From assembly GCF_027498035.1 (NCBI RefSeq), contig NZ_CP114978.1:248001-312000 (forward strand): 64,000 nucleotides of DNA, in the 5' to 3' direction. Positions 53,956 through 63,190 of the stretch are shown here, one piece after another. Each line of letters starts with the position of its first letter. Positions within the stretch are counted from its first letter, which is position 1. This DNA comes from Pseudoxanthomonas sp. Its GTDB lineage: Bacteria; Pseudomonadota; Gammaproteobacteria; Xanthomonadales; Xanthomonadaceae. The position numbers were made by a program, and so were the translations under genes. The notes below the pieces were generated by a model. The model saw only the letters and a list, made by a program, of their open reading frames with translations, had not been told where the DNA came from and made no database searches.

Positions 53956-55041
53956 ATGGCACGCGTCCACAACTTCAGCGCCGGCCCTGCGGCACTGCCC
54001 GAAGCCGTCCTGCGCCAGGCGCAGTCCGAAATGCTGGAATGGAATGGCGTGGGGGCCTCGATCGTCGAGATCAGCCACCGCAGCGCGGAGTTCATGGAAG
54101 TGGCCGCCAAGGCCGAAGCCGACCTGCGTACGCTGGTCGGCATCCCCGACGACTACGCGGTGCTGTTCCTGGCCGGTGGCGCGACCACCCAGCAGGCGCT
54201 GCTGGCGCTGAACTTCGCCAGCCCCGGCCAGACCGTGGATTACGTGGTGTCCGGCCACTGGGGCAAGACCGCGATCAAGCAGGTCAAGGATTACGTGAAC
54301 GTGCACGTGGCCGCGACCAGCGAGGCCGGCGGCTTCACCGATATCCCGGCGCGCGACACCTGGCAGTTGTCGGCCGATGCGGCCTACGTGCACATCACCG
54401 CCAACGAGACCATCCACGGTGTCGAGTTCCGCGGCACGCCGGAGGTGGGCGCAGTGCCACTGTTCGCCGACTTCTCCTCCTCGATTGCATCCGAGCCGGT
54501 CGATGTGTCCAAGTACGGCGTGATCTACGCCGGGGCGCAGAAGAACCTCGGTCCTGTCGGCGTGGCGGTGGTCATCGTGCGCCGCGACCTGCTGGAACGT
54601 GCCGGCCAGCCGCGTGCGGACATCTTCGACTACCGCTCGCATGTCGCGCGCGACTCGATGCTCAACACCCCGCCGACCTGGAACTGGTATCTGGCCGGAT
54701 TGATGTTCCGCTGGATGCTGGACGAAGGTGGCGTCACCGAATTCGCCAAACGCAGCGCGGCCAAGTCCGGGCTGGTGTACGGCGCCATCGACGGCTCGGG
54801 CGGGTTCTATCGCAATGATGTCGTGCCGGGCGCGCGTTCGCGGATGAATATCCCGTTCTTCCTGCCGGACGACACGTTGACCGCGCGCTTCGTGGCCGAA
54901 TCCAAGGCCGCCGGCCTGTTGGCGCTGAAGGGCCACAAGGCCGTCGGTGGCCTGCGTGCGTCGCTGTACAACGCGCTGCCGGTGTCCGGCGCGCAGGCGC
55001 TGGTGGATTTCATGCGCGACTTCCAACAGCGCAACGGCTGA
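53956..55041 (+). CDS. serC: Phosphoserine aminotransferase
   Basis: PLP enzyme for serine and pyridoxal phosphate synthesis. 361 residues from ATG 53956 with AAAGAGG upstream. NFSAGPAALPEAVL at the N-terminus, PLP lysine in YAGAQKNLGPVG, and FRGTPEVG are diagnostic. First gene of serC-pheA-aroA. The frame is open 62 codons further upstream, without homology. Confidence 0.97.
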   Translation: MARVHNFSAGPAALPEAVLRQAQSEMLEWNGVGASIVEISHRSAEFMEVAAKAEADLRTLVGIPDDYAVLFLAGGATTQQALLALNFASPGQTVDYVVSGHWGKTAIKQVKDYVNVHVAATSEAGGFTDIPARDTWQLSADAAYVHITANETIHGVEFRGTPEVGAVPLFADFSSSIASEPVDVSKYGVIYAGAQKNLGPVGVAVVIVRRDLLERAGQPRADIFDYRSHVARDSMLNTPPTWNWYLAGLMFRWMLDEGGVTEFAKRSAAKSGLVYGAIDGSGGFYRNDVVPGARSRMNIPFFLPDDTLTARFVAESKAAGLLALKGHKAVGGLRASLYNALPVSGAQALVDFMRDFQQRNG

Positions 55042-55181
55042 TACCGCTTGATGTGAGATCTGCCCTGGCGGCGGAGACCTGACCGGTAAAGCCTCGCCGC
55101 TGTTGTCCGGGCTCCATCAACACCGCCGCATCGCTGGCTTCTTTCATTGCCCCCTGCATTTCGCTTCATGGATCACCGCGA

Positions 55182-56378
55182 ATGACCAAGAAAACCTCCA
55201 AGCCTGCTCCCGCCAAGACCGCCTCGGCGTCCAAGGTCGCCAAACCCAAACCTGCCGCCAAGCAGGCCAAGGCCAAGGCGCCGGTGCCGGAAGCGCCCAC
55301 GTTCAACCTGGCCGAAGTGCGCAGCCGCATCGACAGCATCGACCGCGAGATCCAGGCCTTGATCGCCGAGCGTGCGAGCTTCTCGCTGCAGGTTGGCAAG
55401 GCCAAGGGCAAGCTGGCCGCCGCGGTGGATTACTACCGTCCCGAGCGCGAGGCGCAGGTGTTGCGCATGGTGGTGGACCGCAACGAAGGTCCGCTGTCGG
55501 ATGAGCTGCTGGTGCACATCTTCCGCGAGATCATGTCCTCCAGCCTGGCCCTGCAGGAGCCGCTGAAGATCGGCTACCTCGGCCCGGAAGGCACCTTCAG
55601 CCAGCAGGCCGTGCTCAAGCACTTCGGCCGCTCGGCGCTGGGCCTGCCGATGGCCAGCATCGAGGAAGTCTTCCAGGAAGTGGAAAGCGGCAGTGCCGAT
55701 TTCGGCGTGGTGCCGGTGGAAAACTCGGGGCAGGGCACGATCCAGATCACGCTGGACATGTTCCTGACCTCCAATCTGAAGATCTGCGGCGAAGTGGAAC
55801 TACGCGTGCAGCAGTACCTGATGTCGCGCAGCGGCCGGATCGAGGACATCGAGCGCGTCTACGCCCATCCGCAGTCCTTCATGCAGACCGCTGGCTGGCT
55901 GCGTTCCAACCTGGCCAAGGCCGAGAAGGTGCCGGTGTCCAGCAATGCCGAGGGCGCACGTCGCGCCCGTGGCAGCGATGACGCCGCGGCCATCGGTGGC
56001 GAGAGCGCGGTGCATGCCTATGGCCTGAAGAAGGTCGTGACTGGCCCGATCCAGGACGACAAGGACAACACCACGCGTTTCCTGGTGGTGGGCCGGCAGA
56101 TCTTCCCGCCGTCGGGCCACGACCGCACCTCGGTGCTGGTGTTCATCCACGACAAGCCTGGTGCGCTGTTCGACGTGCTCAGTCCGTTCGCGCGCCATGG
56201 CATCAGCATGAACCGGATCGAGTCGCGTCCCAGCCACCACGCCAAGTGGGAATACGGCTTCTTCATCGACCTGGCCGGCCATATCGAGGACGAAGCGATG
56301 AAGCTGGCCCTGGCCGAGCTGAAGGCCCATTCGGCGCAGATCAAGGTGCTGGGCAGTTATCCGGTGGCCGTGCCGTAA
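55182..56378 (+). CDS. pheA: Chorismate mutase/prephenate dehydratase (P-protein)
   Basis: 398 residues. A Lys/Ala/Pro-rich extension (residues 1-40) precedes the AroQ chorismate mutase (VRSRIDSIDREIQALIAERASFSLQVGKAKG), the prephenate dehydratase (YLGPEGTFSQQAVLKHFG; NTTRFLV) and a C-terminal ACT domain (SVLVFIHDKPGALFDVLSPFARHGISMNRIESRP) for phenylalanine feedback. The extension is lysine-rich and absent from most relatives. The downstream gap to aroA holds a single GTAG hairpin. Confidence 0.95.
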   Translation: MTKKTSKPAPAKTASASKVAKPKPAAKQAKAKAPVPEAPTFNLAEVRSRIDSIDREIQALIAERASFSLQVGKAKGKLAAAVDYYRPEREAQVLRMVVDRNEGPLSDELLVHIFREIMSSSLALQEPLKIGYLGPEGTFSQQAVLKHFGRSALGLPMASIEEVFQEVESGSADFGVVPVENSGQGTIQITLDMFLTSNLKICGEVELRVQQYLMSRSGRIEDIERVYAHPQSFMQTAGWLRSNLAKAEKVPVSSNAEGARRARGSDDAAAIGGESAVHAYGLKKVVTGPIQDDKDNTTRFLVVGRQIFPPSGHDRTSVLVFIHDKPGALFDVLSPFARHGISMNRIESRPSHHAKWEYGFFIDLAGHIEDEAMKLALAELKAHSAQIKVLGSYPVAVP

Positions 56379-56389
56379 GCCCACTTTTT

Positions 56390-56415
56390 GTAGAGCGGAG
56401 CTCGCTCCGCTGCTC
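56390..56415. repeat. Single SMAG-like hairpin unit
   Basis: GTAGAGCGGAGCTCGCTCCG and following bases, one half of the dyad element seen at 2324. Between pheA and aroA. Confidence 0.75.
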
Positions 56416-56491
56416 TTCGTGGCGTTCTCCATGCCATTCCTTTGCACCGGCTGCCGGCTAACCGGCGGCGTATGAAAAAGATGACCGCCCC

Positions 56492-57805
56492 ATGACCAAT
56501 ACCCAAGACTGGATTGCCTCGCCCGGAACCCCGCTGCGCGGCACGCTGGAGATTCCCGGCGACAAGTCGGTTTCGCACCGCGCCATCATGCTGTCGGCGC
56601 TGGCCGACGGCACCAGCCAGATCGATGGTTTCCTGGAAGGCGAGGACACCCGCGCCACCGCCGCGATCTTCGCGCGGCTGGGCGTGCAGATCGAAACGCC
56701 GTCGGCCTCGCGTCGCATCGTCCATGGCGTGGGCATCGATGGCTTGAAGGCCGCCGATGGCCCGCTGGACTGCGGCAACGCCGGCACCGGCATGCGCCTG
56801 ATCGCCGGGGTGCTGGCCGCGCAGGCATTCGACAGCACCCTGGTCGGCGATGCTTCGCTGACCAAGCGGCCGATGCGCCGCATCACCGATCCGCTGGCCC
56901 TGATGGGCGCGAAGATCGACACGCAGGAAGGCGGCGTGCCGCCGCTGCACATCCACGGCACCACGGCGCTGACCGGCATCGACTTCACCCCGCCGGTGGC
57001 CAGCGCGCAGATCAAGTCCTGCGTGCTGCTGGCCGGGCTGTTCGCGCAGGGCGAGACCATCGTGCGCGAACCGCACCCGACCCGTGACTACACCGAGCGC
57101 ATGCTCGCCGCGCTGGGCGTGGACATCGAATTCTCGCCCGGCTATGCGCGCCTGCGCGGCGGCCAGCGGCTCAAGGCCGGCGACATCGTGGTGCCGGCGG
57201 ACTTCTCGTCGGCAGCGTTCTTCCTGGTCGCTGCCAGCATCGTGCCGGGCAGCGAACTGCGCCTGCGCCAGGTTGGCCTGAACCCGCGTCGCACCGGCTT
57301 GCTGCACGCGCTGCGCCTGATGGGCGCGGACATCACCGAAGAGAATGCCGGCGTCCATGGCGGCGAATCGGTCGCCGACCTGGTCGTGCGTTACGCGCCG
57401 CTCAAGGGCATCGAAGTCCCGCTGGAGCTGGTGCCGGACATGATCGACGAGTTCCCCGCGTTGTTCATCGCCGCGGCCTGTGCGCAGGGCCCGACCGTGG
57501 TGCGTGGCGCGGCCGAACTGCGGGTCAAGGAATCCGACCGCCTGGCCGCGATGGCCAATGGCCTGCGCGCGCTGGGCCTGCAGATCGACGAGACCGAAGA
57601 CGGTGCGACCATCCATCCCGGTCCGATGCACGCCGGCAGCATCGACAGCCATGGCGACCACCGCATCGCGATGGCTTTCGCCATTGCCGCGCAGCGCTGC
57701 ACCGGCCAGATCCGCATTGGTGACATCGCCAACGTGGCCACTTCGTTCCCCGGTTTCGATGCGCTGGCGCGTGGGGCAGGGTTCGGTCTGCGCGAACCAG
57801 TCTGA
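56492..57805 (+). CDS. aroA: 3-phosphoshikimate 1-carboxyvinyltransferase (EPSP synthase)
   Basis: 437 residues. Shikimate pathway step to EPSP. GDKSVSHRAIMLSALADG, the PEP-loop DCGNAGTGMRLIAGVLA, SAQIKSCVLLAGL and RVKESDRL are present. GNAGTGMR with Ala after the Gly fits class II-like enzymes. Third gene of the operon. Confidence 0.97.
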   Translation: MTNTQDWIASPGTPLRGTLEIPGDKSVSHRAIMLSALADGTSQIDGFLEGEDTRATAAIFARLGVQIETPSASRRIVHGVGIDGLKAADGPLDCGNAGTGMRLIAGVLAAQAFDSTLVGDASLTKRPMRRITDPLALMGAKIDTQEGGVPPLHIHGTTALTGIDFTPPVASAQIKSCVLLAGLFAQGETIVREPHPTRDYTERMLAALGVDIEFSPGYARLRGGQRLKAGDIVVPADFSSAAFFLVAASIVPGSELRLRQVGLNPRRTGLLHALRLMGADITEENAGVHGGESVADLVVRYAPLKGIEVPLELVPDMIDEFPALFIAAACAQGPTVVRGAAELRVKESDRLAAMANGLRALGLQIDETEDGATIHPGPMHAGSIDSHGDHRIAMAFAIAAQRCTGQIRIGDIANVATSFPGFDALARGAGFGLREPV

Positions 57806-57975
57806 TTCGGGCGGTTCATCACGGAAGAAATCTGATTCCGTGCGTGAAATTGCCTTGCTTGGTTTCGCAATTCCGGGGTTCTGCGGTCCGCGTCGGCCTG
57901 TTGGTACCGCGCCGCGGGATTGCCGGTCTTTTCCGCACCCTGCATGCTTGCTGCTGAAACAGGGGGAGTGGAACG

Positions 57976-58599
57976 ATGTTTGCTGGTCTTGACTGGATGA
58001 ACGGGTCGCCGGAAGCATGGGCGGCTTGGACGCAGGCGGTGTTTTCCGTGCTGGCCATCTGCGTGGCGATCGTGGTGCCGTGGCGTTACCGCCGTCGCCA
58101 GCACAAAGCCGAAGCGGCGCTGGAGCGCCTCAAGGCGCGCAGCCTGGCGTTGCTGGCCACTGGGGCCTGCAAGCAGGTCGTCGATGGCGTTGGCGAAGTG
58201 CTCGAACTCAAGGGTGCCGGCACCCACGCGATCTTTTTCGGAGAAGCCGCCCGGCGTGCCGCCAAGGTGCCGGAGGAACTGCGACGGTTGATCCCGCAAC
58301 TCCCGATGCTTGGCCGCAATGGCGCCTTGTTGCAGGACCTGATCCTGGTGCTACAGGGGATTGAGTCCATGCAGCACGCGTTCGACCGGAAGGGCGTCGG
58401 CCATCTGCGTGATCCGGACGACGCGTTCCCCTTCATTGGTGAGCAGTTCGAACTGGCCATGCGCCTGGCCGAGGAAATCGAACTGCGGTTGAGCAACCTG
58501 TTCGACATGCGCCCACTGGATGGACTCGACCTGGCACCGTCCCTGGCCGCCCCGGACCGGCACCGGCGCCAGCAGGCGGCCGGTGTGCGCCAGGATTGA
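57976..58599 (+). CDS. Hypothetical protein with N-terminal membrane helix
   Basis: 207 residues with a GGGGGAGTGG ribosome site. One membrane helix (residues 18-37, AWTQAVFSVLAICVAIVVPW) and a soluble helical domain (LERLKARSLALLATGACKQVVDGVG onwards). No family recognised. Monocistronic after the aro operon. Confidence 0.65.
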   Translation: MFAGLDWMNGSPEAWAAWTQAVFSVLAICVAIVVPWRYRRRQHKAEAALERLKARSLALLATGACKQVVDGVGEVLELKGAGTHAIFFGEAARRAAKVPEELRRLIPQLPMLGRNGALLQDLILVLQGIESMQHAFDRKGVGHLRDPDDAFPFIGEQFELAMRLAEEIELRLSNLFDMRPLDGLDLAPSLAAPDRHRRQQAAGVRQD

Positions 58600-58662
58600 G
58601 TCGAGCGCGCCGATCCACACAGCGTTGCGTTCACATGATCGGGGTGGCAGGTGCCGGATCGG

Positions 58663-58680
58663 CTTGCCGGGTCCGGCAAG
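58663..58680. terminator. Hairpin between convergent genes
   Basis: CTTGCCGG-GT-CCGGCAAG perfect stem just after the 57976 gene and before the binding-protein stop; no T tract. Confidence 0.5.
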
Positions 58681-58686
58681 GCGCGC

Positions 58687-59676
58687 TCAGAAGTTGGGAA
58701 GCCCCGGCGGATTGGTTTCGGAGCGGGGTACGGCTTCCTCGGTGAGATTCCAGCGCGCCAACGCCTTGGCGTAGGTGCCGCTGGCGATCTGCGCGTTCAA
58801 GGCTTGGGTGATGGCATCGGCCAGGCCGCTGCCCTTGCGGGTGGTGACCGAGATGGCCGCGGCGCTGGGCCAGCCGCCCGGGAACAGGCCCACGCGGCGC
58901 ACCTTGCCGTCACGCGCGGCATAGGCGCCAGTGGCATTGGGTTCGAAGGAGACATCCGCGCGGCCGGTGATCACCGCCAACCGGCCGACCACCGCATCGT
59001 CGAAATACTGGTACTGGACCGGCGCCAGGCCGGCGGCGATGTTCTGCTTGTCCCACTCGCGCAGGATCTGGTCCTGGTTGGTGCTCGCGCCCAGCACAAC
59101 TTTCAGGCCTGCGACGTCGGCGGGTTTTTCGATCTTCTGGATCGGCCCATCGGTGCGGGTGTAGATGCCCAGCAGGTCGTAGCGGTAGCTGGAGAAGTCG
59201 AACTTCTTCTTGCGCTCCTCGGTGACGGTGATGTTGGAGATCACCGCGTCGTATTTGCCTGACTCCAGTCCCAGCGGCCAGTCCGGCCATGCCACGTCCA
59301 CCAGCTTGAGCTTCAGGCCCAGGCCATCGGCGGTCAGCTGGGCGATGTCCGGTTCCACGCCGACGATGCGCTTGCTGTCGGCACCGTAGTCGCCCAGCGG
59401 CAACATGCCGGGGTGGGTGGCGATGGTGAGCGTGCCGGGGGTGACGAATTTGTAGTCCGCCGGGATCAGCGCCCTGGCCTTGGCATCGGGGGTTCCGGCC
59501 AGCGGCGGCGCATCGGCCGCGGCCAATGTCGAGGTGGTGTCGGTGGGCGCAGCCTCGGGTGCGGCGGTGTGGCGCGTACGGGTGTAGACGATCGCGCCGA
59601 TGCCTGCGACCAGGACGAGGGCGATCAACACGGTGCTGCCGGGCAGGCGCCGTTTCTGTGGGGTGCTCATGGACAT
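58687..59676 (-). CDS. Amino-acid ABC transporter substrate-binding protein, membrane-anchored
   Basis: 329 residues. Instead of a cleavable signal it begins with a basic tip and one membrane helix (VLIALVLVAGIGAIVY, about 16-31), then a long linker and a type II periplasmic-binding fold (VTPGTLTIATHPGMLPLGDYGADSKRIVGVEPDIAQL; ISNITVTEERKKKFDFSSYRYD). The last motif is shared by cystine/glutamine-binding relatives such as TcyJ/YxeM. Last gene of the monooxygenase-deacylase-acetyltransferase cluster, 21 bases from the permease gene. Confidence 0.88.
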   Translation of the reverse strand: MSMSTPQKRRLPGSTVLIALVLVAGIGAIVYTRTRHTAAPEAAPTDTTSTLAAADAPPLAGTPDAKARALIPADYKFVTPGTLTIATHPGMLPLGDYGADSKRIVGVEPDIAQLTADGLGLKLKLVDVAWPDWPLGLESGKYDAVISNITVTEERKKKFDFSSYRYDLLGIYTRTDGPIQKIEKPADVAGLKVVLGASTNQDQILREWDKQNIAAGLAPVQYQYFDDAVVGRLAVITGRADVSFEPNATGAYAARDGKVRRVGLFPGGWPSAAAISVTTRKGSGLADAITQALNAQIASGTYAKALARWNLTEEAVPRSETNPPGLPNF

Positions 59677-59697
59677 CCTTTGCGTGGAGAGCGCGGG

Positions 59698-61443
59698 TTA
59701 CAGGGTCTTGGCCAGGAAATCGGCGGTGCGTTGCTGGCGTGGGCGTTCGAACAGCACTTCCGGCGGCGCCTGCTCGATCACCCGGCCCTGATCCATCATC
59801 ACGATGCTGTCGGCCACGCGGCGGGCAAAGCCCAGTTCGTGGGTGACGATGACCAGGGTGGTGCCCGAGCGTGCGAGTTCCTCGATGACGCTCAATACCT
59901 CCGACACCAGTTCCGGGTCCAGGGCCGAGGTCGGCTCGTCGAACAGCAGCACCCGGGGCTGCAGGGCCAGTGCACGGGCGATGGCCACGCGCTGCTGCTG
60001 GCCACCGGAAAGCTGGCGCGGATAGGCATCGGCTTTCTCGGCCAGGCCTACGCGCTCGAGCAGCGCACGGGCTTGCTGCTCGGCCTGCGCACGCGGGATG
60101 CCGCGCACGGCGAGGGGGGCTTCGACGATGTTTTCCAGCGCGGTCATGTGCGGGAACAGATTGAAGCCCTGGAACACCATGCCGACCTCGACACGGCGGC
60201 GGCGGATCTCGCTTTCGGCCAGTTCGTAGAGGGTGTCGCCTTCGCGCCGGTAGCCCACCAGTTGTCCGTCGACGCTGACCAGACCGGTGTCGGCGCGCTC
60301 CAGATGGTTGATCAGGCGCAGCAGGGTGGACTTGCCGGCGCCGGATGGGCCGATCAATGCAGTGACGCTGCCGGCCTTCAGCTCTAGGTTGACCTGGTCC
60401 AGCACCGTCTGATCGCCGAAGGACTTGCTTACGCCCTGCAGCGATACCGCGGCGCCTGTGTGCGCTGCCGCGGGGACAACGCTGGCGATGCGTGCGGTTG
60501 CGTGCGCGGTATCGGCCACGGTGGGCGCAGGACGTGCGGGAACGCTGGAGACCCTGCGCTCACGCTGCAGCTGGCCTCGGGCGAAGCGGCGTTCCACCCG
60601 CTGCTGGACCAGCGACAGCACCGTGAGGATCAGCAGATACCAGACTGTGGCGACCATCAGCAGCGGCACCACTTCCAGATTGCGGCGATAGATCACCTGC
60701 ACGGTGTAGAACAGCTCCGGCAGCGCCAGCACATAGACCACCGAGGTGCCCTTGGCCAGGTTGATCACGTCGTTGAACGCGCCCGGCAGGATCGAACGCA
60801 TGGCCTGCGGCAGGATGATCCGGCGGATCTGGCGGCTGCGTGGCAAGCCAAGCGCAGCCGCCGCTTCGTACTGGCCATGGTCCACCGCCAGGATGCCGCC
60901 GCGGATGACCTCGGCCGAGAACGCGGCCTGGTTCAGCGTCAGTCCCAGCACCGCAGCGGTGAACACGCCGATCAGCTGCGTGGTCGGGTAGGAGAACAGA
61001 CTGATGCCGGTGAACGGCACGCCCAGCGAGATGGTGCTGTAGAGGTAGCCCAGGTTGTTGAGCAGCAACAGCAGCACCAGTAGCGGGATCGAGCGGAACA
61101 GCCAGACGTAGCCCCAGGACACCGCCGACAGCAACGGTGAACCGGAAACGCGCGCCAGCGCCAACAGCGTGCCCAGCGAGAAGCCGAAGAACGTGCCCAG
61201 CGCCGTCAGCCACAGCGTGCGCGCCAAGCCTTCCAGCACCGGGCGCGCGAAGAACCATTCCGCAAACGTGCCCCAGCCCCAACGCGGGTTGCCCAGCACC
61301 GACTGCAGGGTGATCAGGACCAGCGCCAACCCCAGCAGGGTGCCGAACAGCTGCAGCGGGTGCCGGGCCGGCACGATGCGCAGGACGGAGGGTGCCGGCC
61401 GCGCGCTGACCTCGGCCAAGGTGGAAACCGATGGCGTGCTCAT
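59698..61443 (-). CDS. Fused amino-acid ABC permease/ATPase
   Basis: 581 residues in two parts. Residues about 30-270 are a His/Glu/Gln/Arg-type permease (GTFFGFSLGTLLALARVSGS, EVIRGGILAVDHGQYEAAAALGL). A 45-residue Pro/Ala linker leads to an ATPase at about 325-578 with Walker A GPSGAGKST, signature LSGGQQQR, Walker B LLFDEPTSALD. Most homologs are two proteins. The ATG overlaps the end of the acetyltransferase gene. Likely imports an S-substituted cysteine or cystine. Confidence 0.93.
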   Translation of the reverse strand: MSTPSVSTLAEVSARPAPSVLRIVPARHPLQLFGTLLGLALVLITLQSVLGNPRWGWGTFAEWFFARPVLEGLARTLWLTALGTFFGFSLGTLLALARVSGSPLLSAVSWGYVWLFRSIPLLVLLLLLNNLGYLYSTISLGVPFTGISLFSYPTTQLIGVFTAAVLGLTLNQAAFSAEVIRGGILAVDHGQYEAAAALGLPRSRQIRRIILPQAMRSILPGAFNDVINLAKGTSVVYVLALPELFYTVQVIYRRNLEVVPLLMVATVWYLLILTVLSLVQQRVERRFARGQLQRERRVSSVPARPAPTVADTAHATARIASVVPAAAHTGAAVSLQGVSKSFGDQTVLDQVNLELKAGSVTALIGPSGAGKSTLLRLINHLERADTGLVSVDGQLVGYRREGDTLYELAESEIRRRRVEVGMVFQGFNLFPHMTALENIVEAPLAVRGIPRAQAEQQARALLERVGLAEKADAYPRQLSGGQQQRVAIARALALQPRVLLFDEPTSALDPELVSEVLSVIEELARSGTTLVIVTHELGFARRVADSIVMMDQGRVIEQAPPEVLFERPRQQRTADFLAKTL

Positions 61444-61985
61444 GCATGGGCTCCGTGCTGGGCCTGGATCGCAGGTGTCGCGATCTGGGTGGCCCAGGGC
61501 AGGTGTTTTTCGAACGGCAGGTGCGCGACGGTTTCAGGGTCGGCCTGCAGGTCGAACAGCGCGGTGTAGCCATGGCTCAGATACAGGCCCACGGCCTCGG
61601 GCTGGCGGAAGCCGGTGGTCAGGAATACGCGTCGATAGCCCTGGCGCACGGCCTGGTCCTCCAGTTCCTGCAGCACGCGCCGTGCGATGCCCTGGCGACG
61701 CAGGCCGGGCAGGGTCCAGATGCGCTTGAACTCGGTGGTGTCCGGATCGCGATGTGGCATGAACGCGCCACCGGAAATCGCCTGGCCATCGCGCAGCAGC
61801 AGGACGAACGCACCGACCGGCGCTGCGAACGCCTCGGCCGGGTAGCGCTCCAGTTCCTCGCGGGCGGTGCCGCCGATCCTGCGCCGCACGTCTTCATAGC
61901 GCGTGTCGTATTCATGCTCCAGCCCATCGAACAGTGGCTTGGCTAGCGGATCGTTCACCGAGGTATAGACAAAGCGTTCGCTCAC
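61440..61985 (-). CDS. GNAT N-acetyltransferase (SnaA/YxeL-like)
   Basis: 181 residues from GTG 61985, which overlaps the deacylase stop (GTGA). GNAT motif A FKRIWTLPGLRRQGIARRVLQELEDQA and GFRQPEAVGLYLSHGYTAL are standard acetyl-CoA-binding elements. Position between an M20 deacylase and an amino acid transporter parallels YtmI/YxeL of Bacillus, which N-acetylate S-alkylcysteine before oxidation. Substrate assigned by context only. Confidence 0.82.
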   Translation of the reverse strand: MSERFVYTSVNDPLAKPLFDGLEHEYDTRYEDVRRRIGGTAREELERYPAEAFAAPVGAFVLLLRDGQAISGGAFMPHRDPDTTEFKRIWTLPGLRRQGIARRVLQELEDQAVRQGYRRVFLTTGFRQPEAVGLYLSHGYTALFDLQADPETVAHLPFEKHLPWATQIATPAIQAQHGAHA

Positions 61986-63178
61986 GCGACGTCCTCCACC
62001 AGGTAGCGTTCGGCCAGCCGCGCCCACAGGCTGGCCGCGGGCGCGATGGCCGCATCGTTGAACACGTAGCGCGGGCTGTGCAGCGGCGCGCTGTCGCCAT
62101 TGCCGACAAAGACGAAGCTTCCCGGCCTGGCCTGCAGCAGGAAGGCGAAATCCTCGCTGGCCGTGCGCGGCGCGAAGCCTTCAACCACCTGATCGGCGCC
62201 GAAGCCTTCCAGCGCCACCTGGCGCACGAAGGCGGTTTCGGCCGGGTGGTTGATCACGCTGGGGAAGCCGCGTGGGAATTCGATCTCCGCGCGTGCACCG
62301 AAAGCCGCGGCGGTGGATTGGGCGAGTTCGGTCACGCGCTTGCGCAGGGTTTCGCGCACTTCCGGCAGGAACGCACGCACGGTGAGTTTGAGTTCCACCT
62401 CGTCGGGAATCACGTTGGCGGCCTTGCCGCCATGGATCGAACCCACGGTGACCACGCCCATCTGGCGCGGATCGATGCTGCGCGACACCGCGCTCTGCAG
62501 GGCGGTGATCACGTGGGCGGCGGCCAGGATCGGGTCGACGCTTCCCTGCGGCTCGGCGCCGTGTCCGCCCTTGCCGATGACGCGCAGGCGCGCCCAGTCC
62601 ACCGACGCCATTGCCGGGCCTTCGACGAAACCGAAGTGGCCAGTCGGCACGCCTGGCCAGTTGTGCAGGCCGTAGATGGCATCGACCGGGAAGCGCTCGA
62701 ACAAGCCATCGGCAATCATCTTCGACGCACCGGAGCCGGTTTCTTCGGCCGGCTGGAAGACCAGCTGCAAGGTGCCGTCGAAACGGCCGTGGTGCGCCAG
62801 GTAATGCGCGGCCGAGAGCAGGATGGCGGTGTGGCCATCGTGGCCGCAGGCGTGCATCAGGCCCTCGTGCTGGCTGGCATAGCCCAGGCCGGATTCTTCA
62901 TGGATGGGCAGGGCGTCGATATCCGCGCGCAGCCCCAGCTTGCGGCTGCCCTGGCCGCGCGCCAGCGTACCGACCACGCCGGTGCCGCCCACGCCGGTGG
63001 TGACCTGGTAGCCCCACTGCTGCAGCAGTTCGGCCACGCGCGCGCTGGTGCGGTGTTCCTCGAAGGCCAGTTCAGGATGTGCATGCAGGTCGTGGCGGAT
63101 GCCGATGGCGTCGTCGGCACGTGCGGCGATCTGGGGCAGCACGCCGGTGTCGAGCGGCGGATGGCGCAGGATGTTCAT
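61982..63178 (-). CDS. M20 family amidohydrolase (SndA/YxeP-like deacylase)
   Basis: 398 residues. Metal motifs HDLHAHPELAFEE, HACGHDGHTA, PAEETGSGA and the ASEDFAFLLQ C-terminal ligand are present. It belongs to the hippurate hydrolase/N-acyl amino acid deacylase group that includes YxeP and HipO, which remove the acetyl group after S-alkyl cleavage in 2SC catabolism. Twelve bases separate it from the monooxygenase gene. Confidence 0.9.
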   Translation of the reverse strand: MNILRHPPLDTGVLPQIAARADDAIGIRHDLHAHPELAFEEHRTSARVAELLQQWGYQVTTGVGGTGVVGTLARGQGSRKLGLRADIDALPIHEESGLGYASQHEGLMHACGHDGHTAILLSAAHYLAHHGRFDGTLQLVFQPAEETGSGASKMIADGLFERFPVDAIYGLHNWPGVPTGHFGFVEGPAMASVDWARLRVIGKGGHGAEPQGSVDPILAAAHVITALQSAVSRSIDPRQMGVVTVGSIHGGKAANVIPDEVELKLTVRAFLPEVRETLRKRVTELAQSTAAAFGARAEIEFPRGFPSVINHPAETAFVRQVALEGFGADQVVEGFAPRTASEDFAFLLQARPGSFVFVGNGDSAPLHSPRYVFNDAAIAPAASLWARLAERYLVEDVA

Positions 63179-63190
63179 CGGCGTCTGTCC

